Counted from the stretch's first letter, positions 34,618 to 43,781 are shown. The stretch: 64,000 nt of DNA from Clostridia bacterium (GCA_017625565.1 JAGAKN010000006.1:1-64000); one strand, 5' to 3'. The notes: generated by a model not told the origin, from the sequence alone. Translations and numbers: made by a program.

Positions 34618-35364
34618 TTATCTGTCTTCAAAAATTAAGTGTAAACCTAGCGATTTTAATACGTTGCAAGTCGTTTTCACACGCGACGCCTTATATTCTT
34701 TCGCGATATGCCCGTCGAATCCGACGGACAAACGTACGCCCGATTTCTTGACGATTTCTTGTTGTTCTTTGCTACGTAAAAACTCCGAAACGTAGTCGTG
34801 CGTTTTAAAGGAATGCAAACTGTCGTAATTGACGTTCATTTCCCAAAAAATCCCTTGTTCCGCCATCTTACGGAAATAGCGGTGGGGGTCTTCTCCGAGC
34901 GAACGGATAAATGCAAACAAGTCGGTGTGTGCAATCCCCGTAGGACAACCGCAACGTTTTGCAAACGAGAAGATGTCTCCACCTGTCAACGAGTTGGGGT
35001 GATCGAGATTTTCCACCAAGCAATAATCGAAAAAGGATACGTCCGCTTGGTTGGGCAGGGCGTAGCTGTGTTCGTTGAGCAACGTGCAAATTTCAATACC
35101 GCTAAAAATTTTAATCTTCTTGCCGTATTTGTCTTTCAATAAATGGATGTGGTTGTGATAACGGCGCAACGTTTTTTCGTAATCCGCGCTCAACCGCGGA
35201 CCTTTATCGTAGCAAAACTCCGTCCGTGCGCAACCCACGCCGTAATTATGGTCGCAAATCCCAAGTTGTTGCACCCCGCCAGCGATTGCGGTTTCTACCG
35301 CTTGTTCGGGGGTGTCGTCGCAACAAAACGAATAAAACGTGTGCGTGTGTAAATCCTGTATCAT
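34618..35364 (-). CDS. PHP-domain phosphatase (histidinol-phosphatase-like)
   Basis: A 248-residue protein with PHP metal motifs in order: HTH (His6, His8), ICDHNY (Asp38, His39), GIEICTL (Glu near 92), IAHTD and VGFDGH. PHP phosphatases of this size hydrolyse histidinol phosphate or other small phosphoesters. No other histidine-biosynthesis gene is nearby, so the substrate is open. It is transcribed from its own promoter at 35394-35422. Confidence 0.85.
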   Translation of the reverse strand: MIQDLHTHTFYSFCCDDTPEQAVETAIAGGVQQLGICDHNYGVGCARTEFCYDKGPRLSADYEKTLRRYHNHIHLLKDKYGKKIKIFSGIEICTLLNEHSYALPNQADVSFFDYCLVENLDHPNSLTGGDIFSFAKRCGCPTGIAHTDLFAFIRSLGEDPHRYFRKMAEQGIFWEMNVNYDSLHSFKTHDYVSEFLRSKEQQEIVKKSGVRLSVGFDGHIAKEYKASRVKTTCNVLKSLGLHLIFEDR

Positions 35365-35393
35365 AGTCGTTCCTTATTTTAAAAACTGCTTTT

Positions 35394-35422
35394 ATTATAA
35401 TACGCCGTTTGCAAGAATGCAA
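35394..35422 (-). promoter_or_regulatory. Promoter of the PHP phosphatase gene
   Basis: On the minus strand TTGCAT (35417-35422) and TATAAT (35394-35399) are 17 bp apart, about 30 bp before the start codon. Confidence 0.7.
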
Positions 35423-35438
35423 GCAAAACGCAAGGGGA

Positions 35439-36176
35439 TCAATATAAAAATTTTACGTTGCCGTTGTCCGTGCCTTCGGGGGGCGGTGCGTCGGTGACGA
35501 CGAGATCGTAAGATGTGAGCTCCGCTAGTTTATACGTAGCGTGCGCCCCGAACTTCGTATGATCGACCAGAAGAATGCGGTATTTGCAATTCTCGAAAGC
35601 GGCGCGTTTGATTTCTTTTTGATCGAGCGAGCGCTCGTACGCGCAACCGTTTAATACGGCGGCGCAAGACGAGATCATCAAATCGAACGAGAAATCTTCT
35701 AACTGTCTTGCCGTCCAACTGCCCGTTGCAGAGTGGGTGTTGTAATGCACGTGTCCACCTAACAAAATGAGATTGATGTTTGGCTTTTTGGAAAGTTGCA
35801 ACGCCGTTTGCAGGTTGTTTGTGACCACCGTTTTGAAATTCAAATCGATCCGTTCCGCCAAAGCGAGCGCCGTAGACGAACTGTCGATAAATACCGAATT
35901 GAACGTCGGGATATATAAAAGCGCTTTCGTCGCCACACGTTCCTTTTCAGTCGCATTTTTTTCCATACGGAAGAAAATGGAAACTTCTTCGACGTTTTCA
36001 GGCAGAATTGCTCCGCCGTGACTGCGTTCGACTAGCCCCATGCTCTTCATTTCGATTAGGTCGCGACGGATGGTCGCTTCGCTGACGTAAAGCGCTTTTG
36101 CAAGGTCTGCAACAGCCACTTTTTTCTCGTTTTTTAAGGTATTTAAGATTTCCGTTTGCCGTTCGTTTAACGCCAC
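35439..36176 (-). CDS. DeoR-family transcriptional regulator
   Basis: A 245-residue protein. Residues 1-57 are a DeoR winged helix (RQTEILNTLKNEKKVAVADLAKALYVSEATIRRDLIEMKSMGLVERSHGGA). The rest is the sugar-phosphate-sensing domain with FIDSSSTALALAERI, VVTNNLQTALQL, LLGGHVHYNTHSATG and LLVDHTKFG. It is divergent to the rhamnulokinase/BMC operon and most likely represses it until a sugar phosphate such as rhamnulose or fuculose 1-phosphate binds. Confidence 0.9.
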   Translation of the reverse strand: MALNERQTEILNTLKNEKKVAVADLAKALYVSEATIRRDLIEMKSMGLVERSHGGAILPENVEEVSIFFRMEKNATEKERVATKALLYIPTFNSVFIDSSSTALALAERIDLNFKTVVTNNLQTALQLSKKPNINLILLGGHVHYNTHSATGSWTARQLEDFSFDLMISSCAAVLNGCAYERSLDQKEIKRAAFENCKYRILLVDHTKFGAHATYKLAELTSYDLVVTDAPPPEGTDNGNVKFLY

Positions 36177-36246
36177 GTTCGTTTTTCTCCTGTTTTTTTG
36201 TCGTTTTTTTCTTTTGCGCAGGATTTTTTGCGCGTTTTTGTTCGTT

Positions 36247-36297
36247 TATGTTCATATTATACCATTAAAAAATTTTTTTGTCAAACTTTCGAACATA
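36247..36297. promoter_or_regulatory. Possible DeoR operator pair
   Basis: TATGTTC (36247-36253) and its inverse GAACATA (36291-36297) flank the minus-strand promoter and reach the edge of the plus-strand -35 element. A further GTTC lies near 36240. Placement fits joint repression of both divergent genes. This is inferred from symmetry only. Confidence 0.45.
36256..36284 (-). promoter_or_regulatory. Promoter of the DeoR-family regulator
   Basis: Minus strand: TTGACA (36279-36284), 17-bp spacer, TATAAT (36256-36261), full consensus. Confidence 0.85.
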
Positions 36298-36299
36298 TA

Positions 36300-36328
36300 T
36301 AGACAAAAGAAAAAATTTGTGATATAAT
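36300..36328 (+). promoter_or_regulatory. Promoter of the rhamnulokinase/BMC operon
   Basis: TAGACA (36300-36305), 17-bp spacer, TATAAT (36323-36328). This is the only clear promoter seen ahead of the approximately 16-kb operon. Confidence 0.8.
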
Positions 36329-36358
36329 ATAAAATGAAAAAATATAGGAGTGTTTTTG

Positions 36359-37741
36359 ATGAGATATTATCTTGCAATCGACATCGGCGCATCGTCGGGT
36401 AGACATATCGTTTCTTACCTTGAGAACGGGAAAATGATTACGGAAGAAATCTACCGTTTCCAAAACGGACCGGAGATGAAAACGGGATACGACGGGAAAC
36501 AACATTTAACTTGGGATCCCGATCGGTTGTTCCAAGAAATTTTGAACGGGTTGAAGAGGGCCAAAGAACTCGACCGAATTCCCTATTCGGTAGGGATCGA
36601 TACGTGGGGGGTGGACTATGCGTTGCTTGACGAGAACGACAAGGCGATCGGCGGAGTATACTGCTACCGCGATGCAAGAACGGAGGCGACGATCCCTGAA
36701 GTGCATGCAACCATTCCCTTTGAAACGTTGTATGAAAGAACGGGCATTCAATTTGCGTCGTTTAACACCATTTATCAGTTGTTGGACGACAAGAAATCGG
36801 GGAGAATGGACAAGGCGAAACGTATGTTGAATTTGCCCGATTATTTCCATTTCCGTTTGACGGGTGTGAAAAAACAAGAGTACACGATGGCGACGACGAC
36901 GGGTATGGTGAATGCGAAAACGCATACCTGGGACGAAGAGATCATTGAAAAACTCGGCTACAAAAAAGAATTATTCGGCGAGCTTTCGCAGCCGGGGACG
37001 CTGGTTGGGGAGTTTACGGACGAAGTTGCAAAGTTCGTAGGGTATAAGGCAAAGGTCGTTTTACCTGCGACGCACGACACGGCAAGCGCGGTGTTGGCAG
37101 CTCCGCTCGACGCGCAAACGCCGTACATTTCCAGCGGTACTTGGTCGCTACTTGGCGTAGAGCAAAACGTGGCGCATACCTCGGCGTCGGCAAGGGAAGC
37201 AGGCTATTCCAACGAAGGCAGTTTAAACCAGACCTTCCGTTTGCAAATCAATATTATGGGGCTTTGGATGATCCAACAAGTTCGACACGAGTTGAACGAT
37301 AGGTATTCCTTTCCCGAGCTTGCGGATATGGCGCGCGCAAACCCCGTCGATTACGAAATCAACGTCAACGATCAAAAGTTTATGGCGCCTGAGAGTATGA
37401 TTGACGCGATTAATTCCACGGTGGGGAAAGAGCTCCCTGTAGGAGAAATGGCGTATGTCATTTACGATAACCTTGCGAAATATTACGGCAAGGCATTGGA
37501 AGCTTTGGAAGAAGTCACGGGAGAGAAATACCAAACGCTCAACATTATCGGCGGTGGTAGCAAGAACGCGCTCCTGAATGAAATGACGGCAAAATATACG
37601 GGAAAGAAGATTATTACAGGGCCTGCGGAAGGCACGGCGATCGGCAATATGATGATGCAAATGGTCGGTTGTGGGGAGCTCAAAGACGTATTCGAAGGCA
37701 GACAATATATCAAGGACTCGTTTGATATCGCAGAAGTATAA
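36359..37741 (+). CDS. rhaB: Rhamnulokinase-type sugar kinase
   Basis: A 460-residue FGGY kinase. The N-terminus YYLAIDIGASSGRHIVSY and IYRFQNGP match rhamnulokinases; VGIDTWGVDYALLD, YRDART, LPDYFHFRLTG, ATHDTASAV, SSGTWSLLG and IGGGSKNALLNEMTA follow in order. It phosphorylates L-rhamnulose (fuculose is possible) at C1. The ATG at 36359 lies 8 bp after AGGAG; the upstream GTG overlaps that site. First gene of the BMC operon. No rhamnose or fucose isomerase gene lies in the window. Confidence 0.9.
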   Translation: MRYYLAIDIGASSGRHIVSYLENGKMITEEIYRFQNGPEMKTGYDGKQHLTWDPDRLFQEILNGLKRAKELDRIPYSVGIDTWGVDYALLDENDKAIGGVYCYRDARTEATIPEVHATIPFETLYERTGIQFASFNTIYQLLDDKKSGRMDKAKRMLNLPDYFHFRLTGVKKQEYTMATTTGMVNAKTHTWDEEIIEKLGYKKELFGELSQPGTLVGEFTDEVAKFVGYKAKVVLPATHDTASAVLAAPLDAQTPYISSGTWSLLGVEQNVAHTSASAREAGYSNEGSLNQTFRLQINIMGLWMIQQVRHELNDRYSFPELADMARANPVDYEINVNDQKFMAPESMIDAINSTVGKELPVGEMAYVIYDNLAKYYGKALEALEEVTGEKYQTLNIIGGGSKNALLNEMTAKYTGKKIITGPAEGTAIGNMMMQMVGCGELKDVFEGRQYIKDSFDIAEV

Positions 37742-37753
37742 AGGAGGAAAAGA

Positions 37754-38380
37754 ATGAAGATTGTATTTTTTGGGGATTCGATTACGGACGCGAATAGAAT
37801 GCGTGAACGGGACGATAGGATTTATTCCTACGGGTGTGGATATCCGTCGTTTATCGCGGCGGAATTGCAATCGAAAGATCCTGAGAATTATGAAATCATC
37901 AATCGTGGGATTAGCGGAAATCGGAGTGTGGATTTGTACGCGCGCATTAAAAGTGACGTTTGGAATTTGCAACCCGACGTCGTTAGCATTCTTGTCGGGA
38001 TCAATGATATTTGGCATGAAATGGAAGTGCAAAACGGCGTAGATTTGAAACGTTTCGAGTACGTGTATGAAAGGATGCTCGCGGACACGCAAGAAAAATT
38101 GCCCAACGTAAAATTTATCCTTTGTGAGCCCTTCGTTTTAAGGGGCGTGGCGACGGAAAGTTGGGAGGCGGAATTCGAGCTAGTCAAGGAATACGCGCAG
38201 GCGACAAAACGGGTAGCGGAAAAATTCGGCGCATATTACTTGCCCTTGCAGGCAACGCTAAGCGACGCGGCGGAAAAATTCCAAGCGAAATATATTCTTT
38301 CCGACGGAGTACACCCCACGGCGGTGGGCGCGAAACTGATCGCGGACGAATGGTTAAAACTCTTTCACGAGAAATTTTAA
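37754..38380 (+). CDS. SGNH/GDSL-family hydrolase
   Basis: A 208-residue protein with block I GDSITDA (Ser9), the block II region NRGISGNRS, block III GINDIW and block V DGVHPTAVG (Asp/His). It has no signal peptide, so it acts in the cytosol. Such enzymes often remove acetyl groups from plant-type oligosaccharides, and deacetylating rhamnose-containing saccharides before breakdown is a reasonable role. It lies 12 bp after rhaB, behind AGGAGG. Confidence 0.85.
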   Translation: MKIVFFGDSITDANRMRERDDRIYSYGCGYPSFIAAELQSKDPENYEIINRGISGNRSVDLYARIKSDVWNLQPDVVSILVGINDIWHEMEVQNGVDLKRFEYVYERMLADTQEKLPNVKFILCEPFVLRGVATESWEAEFELVKEYAQATKRVAEKFGAYYLPLQATLSDAAEKFQAKYILSDGVHPTAVGAKLIADEWLKLFHEKF

Positions 38381-38445
38381 AGGCGAGAAAAAATAATAAT
38401 TCGAAACCGAAGTGCTTGCACGTCGGAAATAAGGTGGTAATAGAT

Positions 38446-39636
38446 ATGAAAATTTTGGTGGTAAACGCAGGTAGTTCGTCGTTGAAATATCAATTATTTG
38501 ATATGGAAACGGGCGAAGTGTTGGCGAAAGGGAACTGCGAACGTATCGGGATCGACGGGTTGATTACGCATAAATGCCCTGGAAAACCCGATTACAAAAC
38601 GCAGGCGGATTTCCCCGATCATCGCGCTGCGATCGAGTTCGTTTTGAAACTCTTGACGGATAAGACGCTCGGCGTGATTGACAGCGTGGACGCGATTGAA
38701 GCGGTGGGACACCGTTTCGCGCACGGTGGAGAAAAGTTGCGCAAATCGTCCGTTTTAGGGGACGAAGAAATTGCGTATTTGGAGAGCATCGTTGGGTTGA
38801 ATCCTTTGCACGGGCCTCCTGCGATCAGCGGATTTAAGGCTTGTAAAGAAGTGATGCCTAGCGTCAATCACGTTGGCGTATTCGATACGTCCTATTACGC
38901 GGATATTCAAGAACACGCATATATCTATCCCATTCCGTACGAGTTGTACGAGAAATACAAGATTAGAAAATACGGGTTCCACGGAACTTCGCACAGATAC
39001 GTTGCAGGGAAAGCGGCGGAAATGCTCGGCGATCCGAATGCAAAAATCATCACTTGCCATTTGGGGAACGGTTCGTCGATTACGGCGACGGTGAACGGGA
39101 AAGCGGTGGATACGTCGATGGGGTTCACTCCCCAAGACGGTGTGCCGATGGGTACGCGTAGTGGCGCGATCGATCCCACGATCCCGACATATATTATGAA
39201 AGCGGAAAACTTGACGGCGGACGAAACGGAAAAGCTTTTAAACGGCAAATCGGGCTTGTACGGTGTATCGGGGATTTCTAGCGACTGTCGGGATATTCGC
39301 GACGCGGCGGCAAACGGCAAGGTACGCGCGAAACTTGCGATGAAAATTTTGACGCATAACATTAAAAAGATCGTCGGCTCGTACGTAGCGGAAATGAACG
39401 GCGTCGACGCGGTGGTTTTCACGGCGGGAATCGGCGAAAACGATCGGGATTTGCGCGCGGAAGTGTGCAAGGATATGTCGTTTATGGGCATTCAAATCGA
39501 CGAAGAAGTCAACGCGACTTGTCCGCGTGGAGAGATTGCCGATATTACGGCGAAGGGAGCAAAGGTCAAAACGTTTGTCATTCCGACGAACGAAGAGTAT
39601 ATGATCGCGCTCGATACACAAAATTTGACAAAATAA
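38446..39636 (+). CDS. ackA: Acetate kinase
   Basis: A 396-residue ASKHA enzyme with KILVVNAGSSSLKYQL, GHRFAHGGE, FGFHGTSHRYV-type YGFHGTSHRYVA, CHLGNGSSITA, GFTPQDGVPMGTRSGAIDPT and FTAGIGEN. It converts acyl phosphate plus ADP to acid plus ATP. With PduL it would harvest ATP from propionyl-CoA made in the compartment. The ATG at 38446 follows AAGGTGG; upstream in-frame codons have no ribosome site. No encapsulation-type extension is present, so it should be cytosolic. Confidence 0.95.
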   Translation: MKILVVNAGSSSLKYQLFDMETGEVLAKGNCERIGIDGLITHKCPGKPDYKTQADFPDHRAAIEFVLKLLTDKTLGVIDSVDAIEAVGHRFAHGGEKLRKSSVLGDEEIAYLESIVGLNPLHGPPAISGFKACKEVMPSVNHVGVFDTSYYADIQEHAYIYPIPYELYEKYKIRKYGFHGTSHRYVAGKAAEMLGDPNAKIITCHLGNGSSITATVNGKAVDTSMGFTPQDGVPMGTRSGAIDPTIPTYIMKAENLTADETEKLLNGKSGLYGVSGISSDCRDIRDAAANGKVRAKLAMKILTHNIKKIVGSYVAEMNGVDAVVFTAGIGENDRDLRAEVCKDMSFMGIQIDEEVNATCPRGEIADITAKGAKVKTFVIPTNEEYMIALDTQNLTK

Positions 39637-39669
39637 AAAATAAAAATATATAAATAGAAGGAGAAAACT

Positions 39670-40425
39670 ATGAAATCAGCATTTGAAATCAAAAGAGAAA
39701 TTTGCGAAGTAGGGCATAAGCTTTGGATGAAAGGTTTCGTTGCGGCAAACGACGGGAACATTTCCGTAAAGGTAAGCGAAAACGAATACTACTGCACGCC
39801 GACGGGCGTATCCAAGGGCGATTTAACCCCCGACATGATCATTAAGGTAGACAAAGACGGCAAGAAGTTGGAAGGCAAACTCAACCCGTCTTCGGAAATC
39901 AAAATGCACATGCGCGTCTATCGCGAACGTCCTGACGTGACGGCAGTCGTTCACGCACATCCGCCGATTGCTACGGCGTTCACGGTTGCGGATATCGACC
40001 TCGATCAATACATTCTTCCCGAAGCAGTATTGACGATCGGTGACGTTCCTACCTGCGATTACGGTACTCCGTCCACGATGGAAATTCCTGATTCGCTAGA
40101 TCCGTATCTTCAAAACCACGACGCGTTCTTGCTCCGTAATCACGGCGCTTTGACGGTTGGTTGCAACTTGACGAAAGCCTTCTTCGTAATGGAAGAAGTG
40201 GAATTCAACGCGGTAATTTGTAAAGCGGCGATGGAACTCGGCGCGGTACACGAAATCCCCAACGATCAATTGAAGAAGTTGATGGATCTCCGCAAGAAGA
40301 TGAATTTACCCGGACGTCACCCTGGTATCGATTACGGCGACGAACCTACGACTTCCTGCAATTGTAGCAAGGACGAGTTGGTAGAAGCGATTACGCGCAA
40401 AGTGCTTGCGGCGCTCGGAAAATAA
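39670..40425 (+). CDS. Class II aldolase (rhamnulose/fuculose 1-phosphate) with encapsulation tail
   Basis: A 251-residue zinc aldolase of the FucA type. It has NDGNISVKV, the metal/substrate motif HAHPP near residue 96-100, the acid/base Glu region LPEAVL and LLRNHGALTVG with a further His. It yields DHAP and L-lactaldehyde. The body ends near residue 215. After a linker (GDEPTTSCNCS) comes a terminal amphipathic helix, DELVEAITRKVLAALGK, of the BMC encapsulation-peptide type, placing the enzyme in the compartment. Confidence 0.92.
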   Translation: MKSAFEIKREICEVGHKLWMKGFVAANDGNISVKVSENEYYCTPTGVSKGDLTPDMIIKVDKDGKKLEGKLNPSSEIKMHMRVYRERPDVTAVVHAHPPIATAFTVADIDLDQYILPEAVLTIGDVPTCDYGTPSTMEIPDSLDPYLQNHDAFLLRNHGALTVGCNLTKAFFVMEEVEFNAVICKAAMELGAVHEIPNDQLKKLMDLRKKMNLPGRHPGIDYGDEPTTSCNCSKDELVEAITRKVLAALGK

Positions 40426-40447
40426 TCCTAGTAGTAGGAGGCAAACT

Positions 40448-41905
40448 ATGGCAATCAATTGGACGGAAGCCCAAATTGAAGAAGTGATCCATGCGGTCAT
40501 CAAGAATTTAAACGGCGGTACGCCCACGGCGAAAAGCGGTTGGGACGGGGCGCAATACAATGGACGGAGCTATATCGGCGTGTATACGGATATGAACGAC
40601 GCGATCGATGCGGCGACGGCTGGGTATAAAGCGGTACGCGCTATGTCTTTGGAAGAACGTGAAAAGGTCATTTCCGCAATTCGGGATCTTTGCCGTAAGG
40701 AAGCGCCGATTATGGCGTCGCTTGGGGTAAACGAAACGAAAATGGGACGTGTGGAACACAAAATCGCGAAACACGTACTCGTTGCAGACAAAACCCCGGG
40801 TACGTCGGATATCGTTGCGCAGGTAAAGACGGGGGACTACGGTTTGACGCTCACCGAAATGGCGCCGTTCGGCGTCGTGGGTAGCATCACCCCGAGTACA
40901 AACCCCTCGGAAACGGTTATTTGTAATAGCATCGGTATGATAGCGGCAGGCAACGGCGTGGTGTTCAATCCCCATCCCAACGCAATCGCAACGTCGAACT
41001 ATGCGGTCGATCTTGTCAATCGCGCTTGCGCTCAAGCCGGCGGACCGAGAGTTTTGGTGGCGTCGGTTGTAAAACCTACGTTGGACACGGCGCAAATTAT
41101 GTACAAGCACCCCAACATTCGTTTGCTCGTTTGTACGGGCGGACCTGGAGTTGTAAAGAGCGTGCTTTCCAGCGGTAAAAAAGCCATCGGCGCGGGCGCG
41201 GGGAATCCCCCCGTTATCGTAGACGATACGGCGGATATTAGAAAGGCGGCGAAAGATATTATCGACGGTTGTTCGTTTGATAATAACTTGCCTTGTATCG
41301 CGGAAAAAGAAGTGTTTGCATTTAAGAATATTGCAGACGAACTCATTTCGGGAATGCTTGCAAACGGTGCTTACAAGATTACGGCGGAACAAGCGGAAAA
41401 ACTTGCGAATATCGTACTCGTGGATACGAAAAATCCCAAGACGGGGATTGTTAAAAAGACGGTCAGTCGGGATTGCGTCGGACGGGACGCGTCGGTACTT
41501 TTGGAGAAAATCGGCGTGCGCGTTGGCGCGGAAGTGCGGTGTATCATTTGTGAAACCAAATTCGATCATCCGTTCGTACAACACGAATTGATGATGCCCA
41601 TTCTTCCGATCGTACGCGTAAACGATATCGACGAAGCCATCGACTTGGCGGTAAAAGCGGAGCACGGTTGTCGGCATACGGCGCACATGCACTCGAAAAA
41701 TATCGATCATCTTACGAGATTTGCTCGGGCGGTGGAAACGACGATTTTCGTCAAAAACGCTCCTTCGTACGCAGGGATCGGTTTTGGTGGCGAAGGGCAT
41801 ACGACGTTCACGATCGCAGGGCCGACAGGGGAAGGCTTAACCAGCGCGCGTAGCTTTACGAGATACCGTCGCTGTGTAATGTCGGATAACTTCCGCATTA
41901 TTTAA
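40448..41905 (+). CDS. pduP: CoA-acylating propionaldehyde dehydrogenase (PduP-like)
   Basis: A 485-residue aldehyde dehydrogenase whose catalytic Cys283 lies in NNLPCIAEKEV. It also has FGVVGSITPSTNPSET and TGGPGVVKSVL in the cofactor region. It oxidises propionaldehyde to propionyl-CoA with NAD. Residues 1-19 (WTEAQIEEVIHAVIKNL) form an amphipathic helix followed by a Gly/Thr/Pro linker, an encapsulation peptide. The ATG at 40448 follows GTAGGAGG and an earlier in-frame ATG overlaps the aldolase gene. Confidence 0.94.
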   Translation: MAINWTEAQIEEVIHAVIKNLNGGTPTAKSGWDGAQYNGRSYIGVYTDMNDAIDAATAGYKAVRAMSLEEREKVISAIRDLCRKEAPIMASLGVNETKMGRVEHKIAKHVLVADKTPGTSDIVAQVKTGDYGLTLTEMAPFGVVGSITPSTNPSETVICNSIGMIAAGNGVVFNPHPNAIATSNYAVDLVNRACAQAGGPRVLVASVVKPTLDTAQIMYKHPNIRLLVCTGGPGVVKSVLSSGKKAIGAGAGNPPVIVDDTADIRKAAKDIIDGCSFDNNLPCIAEKEVFAFKNIADELISGMLANGAYKITAEQAEKLANIVLVDTKNPKTGIVKKTVSRDCVGRDASVLLEKIGVRVGAEVRCIICETKFDHPFVQHELMMPILPIVRVNDIDEAIDLAVKAEHGCRHTAHMHSKNIDHLTRFARAVETTIFVKNAPSYAGIGFGGEGHTTFTIAGPTGEGLTSARSFTRYRRCVMSDNFRII

Positions 41906-41934
41906 CAAGGAAATTTATAAGGAGAAAAAGCATT

Positions 41935-43131
41935 ATGGATATTACATCTTCTCAAGTAGAAAGCATCGTTCGTAAAATCCTTGGTGAAATGGGCGGAGCG
42001 AAAAAAGCAGCCGCAGGTATTCCCAAGACGGCGAAAGTAGCCATGCTTACCGCGGCGAAGAAGATCGAAGTAAAGGAATTCCCTATCCCTGCGTTGCAAG
42101 ACGACGATATCTTGGTGAAGGTAGAAGGTTGTGGCGTATGCGGTACGGACGTACACGAATGGAAGGGCGATCCGTTCGGGATTATTCCCGTCACGCTTGG
42201 ACACGAAGGTACGGGGGAAATTATTGCGCTCGGCAAAAACATTAAGACGGATACGTCGGGAAAACCCATTAAGGTAGGCGATAAAATCGTCACTAGCGTT
42301 ATCAGTTGTGGAGAATGTCACGTTTGCCGCAATCATCCCGCCAACACCAACCTCTGCGATAAGCAAGGCGTGTTCGGGTTGATTCCCCATAGCGACGCAA
42401 ATCCGCTTACGGGCTGGTTTGCTACGCATTTGTTGATCCGTGGGAAAGGCGCGACGTACTTCGTTGTCAACGATCTCGATTTGCAAGAAAGAATGCTACT
42501 GGAACTCGCGTGTGTTTGCGTACACGCGTTGAAACGCGCGAACACGACGGGGCTTATCAACTTTAACTCGAAAGTACTCGTACAAGGTCTTGGCCCGGTA
42601 GGGCTCGTAATGATTAGCGTACTCCGTGCGGCAGGGATCAATCATATCATCGCAATCGACGGTACGCCCAAACGTTTGGAAATGGCGAAAAAACTCGGCG
42701 CGAAAACGATTGTAAACTTCCGCGAATTGACGACGCTTGAAGAACGAGTAAAACTCGTTAAGAGCGTAGCCAACGGCGTGGGCGCGGACTTCGCGTTCCA
42801 ATGCACGGGTGCTCCTGCGGCGGCGAAAGATATTTACGAATATATCCGTCGTGGCGGTGGGCTGTGCGAAATGGGTTTCTTCGTCAACAACGGCGAATAT
42901 AGCGTAAACCCCCACTTTGCAATGTGCAATAAAGAAATCAATATCGTTGGTTCTTGGGACTACAGCGCGGACGATTATCCCACGACGATGGCGTTCTTAC
43001 GGCAAGCTCGGGAAATGAACATTCCGATTAAGGAACTCATCACCCACAGTTTCCCGTTGGATAAACTCAACGAAGCCATGGAAGTAAACGTATCCCAACA
43101 AGGGATTAAGATTTGCTACGTAGCGGAATAA
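41935..43131 (+). CDS. Zinc-dependent alcohol dehydrogenase with encapsulation helix
   Basis: A 398-residue medium-chain dehydrogenase. The catalytic zinc motif is CGVCGTDVHEW with GHEGTGEI; four structural-zinc cysteines lie in CGECHVCRNHPANTNLC; the Rossmann loop is GLGPVGLVMIS. The first 16 residues (SSQVESIVRKILGEM) are an encapsulation-type helix followed by an Ala/Lys/Gly linker. It probably reduces propionaldehyde to propanol, recycling NADH inside the shell, or reduces lactaldehyde to propanediol. Many BMCs use an iron-type PduQ for this, so the zinc enzyme is a variant. Confidence 0.9.
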   Translation: MDITSSQVESIVRKILGEMGGAKKAAAGIPKTAKVAMLTAAKKIEVKEFPIPALQDDDILVKVEGCGVCGTDVHEWKGDPFGIIPVTLGHEGTGEIIALGKNIKTDTSGKPIKVGDKIVTSVISCGECHVCRNHPANTNLCDKQGVFGLIPHSDANPLTGWFATHLLIRGKGATYFVVNDLDLQERMLLELACVCVHALKRANTTGLINFNSKVLVQGLGPVGLVMISVLRAAGINHIIAIDGTPKRLEMAKKLGAKTIVNFRELTTLEERVKLVKSVANGVGADFAFQCTGAPAAAKDIYEYIRRGGGLCEMGFFVNNGEYSVNPHFAMCNKEINIVGSWDYSADDYPTTMAFLRQAREMNIPIKELITHSFPLDKLNEAMEVNVSQQGIKICYVAE

Positions 43132-43144
43132 AGGCAGGTAAACA

Positions 43145-43462
43145 ATGGCGCTTGGCATGATAGAAGTATTCGGCTTCGCTACAGCGATCGTAGTTGCCGA
43201 TAGAATGGCGAAAGCCGCGGATGTGAAAGTCGTGGCGATCGATAAGAATAAACCTGCGGCGGGGGATTCCGCGCGCGTGCCTTTGGTTATGGCAATCAAG
43301 GTAGAAGGTACGGCGGCGGCGGTAGAAGCCGCGATCGAAGCAGGGAAACAGGAAGCCGAAAAACGCGAATTGTACATTACTCATAAGGTAATCGCAAGAC
43401 AGAGCGAAGAAATCGAATGGTTTGCGCATTTGAGCGCGCTCGGCAAAGACAAATTACGATAA
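43145..43462 (+). CDS. BMC-H shell protein with pore-region insertion
   Basis: A 105-residue single BMC domain (MALGMIEVFGFATAIVVADRMAKAADVKVVAID). An insertion of about 12 residues (NKPAAGDSARVP) lies where other BMC-H proteins have a short pore-side loop, and the C-terminal tail is longer than in the other three BMC-H genes here. It would form hexameric shell tiles with a different pore. It follows the alcohol dehydrogenase by 13 bp. Confidence 0.92.
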   Translation: MALGMIEVFGFATAIVVADRMAKAADVKVVAIDKNKPAAGDSARVPLVMAIKVEGTAAAVEAAIEAGKQEAEKRELYITHKVIARQSEEIEWFAHLSALGKDKLR

Positions 43463-43500
43463 AAAAATTAAAAAAATAAATTTTAAGGAGAACAAAAACA

Positions 43501-43776
43501 ATGATGGAAGCATTAGGCATGGTAGAAACGAGAGGTCTTGTAGCGGCGATTGAAGCGGCAGATGCGATGGTAAAGGCGGCAAACGTCGTACTTATCGGTA
43601 GCGAAAAGATCGGTAGCGGTTTGGTAAGCGTTATGGTACGTGGCGACGTAGGCGCTGTGAAAGCTGCGGTAGAAGCAGGTACGGCTGCTGCTACGGCGCT
43701 TGGCGAAGTAATCGCAACGCACGTAATTCCCAGACCCCACGCAGACGTTGAAAAACTTCTTCCTTCGATCAAATAA
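43501..43776 (+). CDS. BMC-H shell protein (PduA-like), copy 1
   Basis: A 91-residue BMC domain: [52 protein letters not shown] and [15 protein letters not shown]. It forms the main hexameric shell facets. AAGGAG (43485-43490) precedes ATG 43501; the next codon is also ATG. Its protein differs from the copy at 44205 at only two positions apart from the extra Met. A long hairpin follows the gene. Confidence 0.95.
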   Translation: MMEALGMVETRGLVAAIEAADAMVKAANVVLIGSEKIGSGLVSVMVRGDVGAVKAAVEAGTAAATALGEVIATHVIPRPHADVEKLLPSIK

Positions 43777-43781
43777 TCGAA

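Noticed and set aside
36278..36328. TTGTCA at 36278 as the -35 element for rhaB
   Set aside because: It is 39 bp from the -10 element; TAGACA at 36300 has the proper 17-bp spacing, and the T-rich site belongs to the minus-strand promoter.
37223..38092. Minus-strand frame across rhaB and the SGNH hydrolase (289 codons)
   Set aside because: Overlaps two recognised plus-strand genes and has no family features.
40508..41800. Long open frame on the minus strand across the aldehyde dehydrogenase gene (430 codons)
   Set aside because: It mirrors the codon pattern of a certain gene, has Arg/His-rich low-complexity translation and no ribosome site; the plus-strand enzyme is unambiguous.
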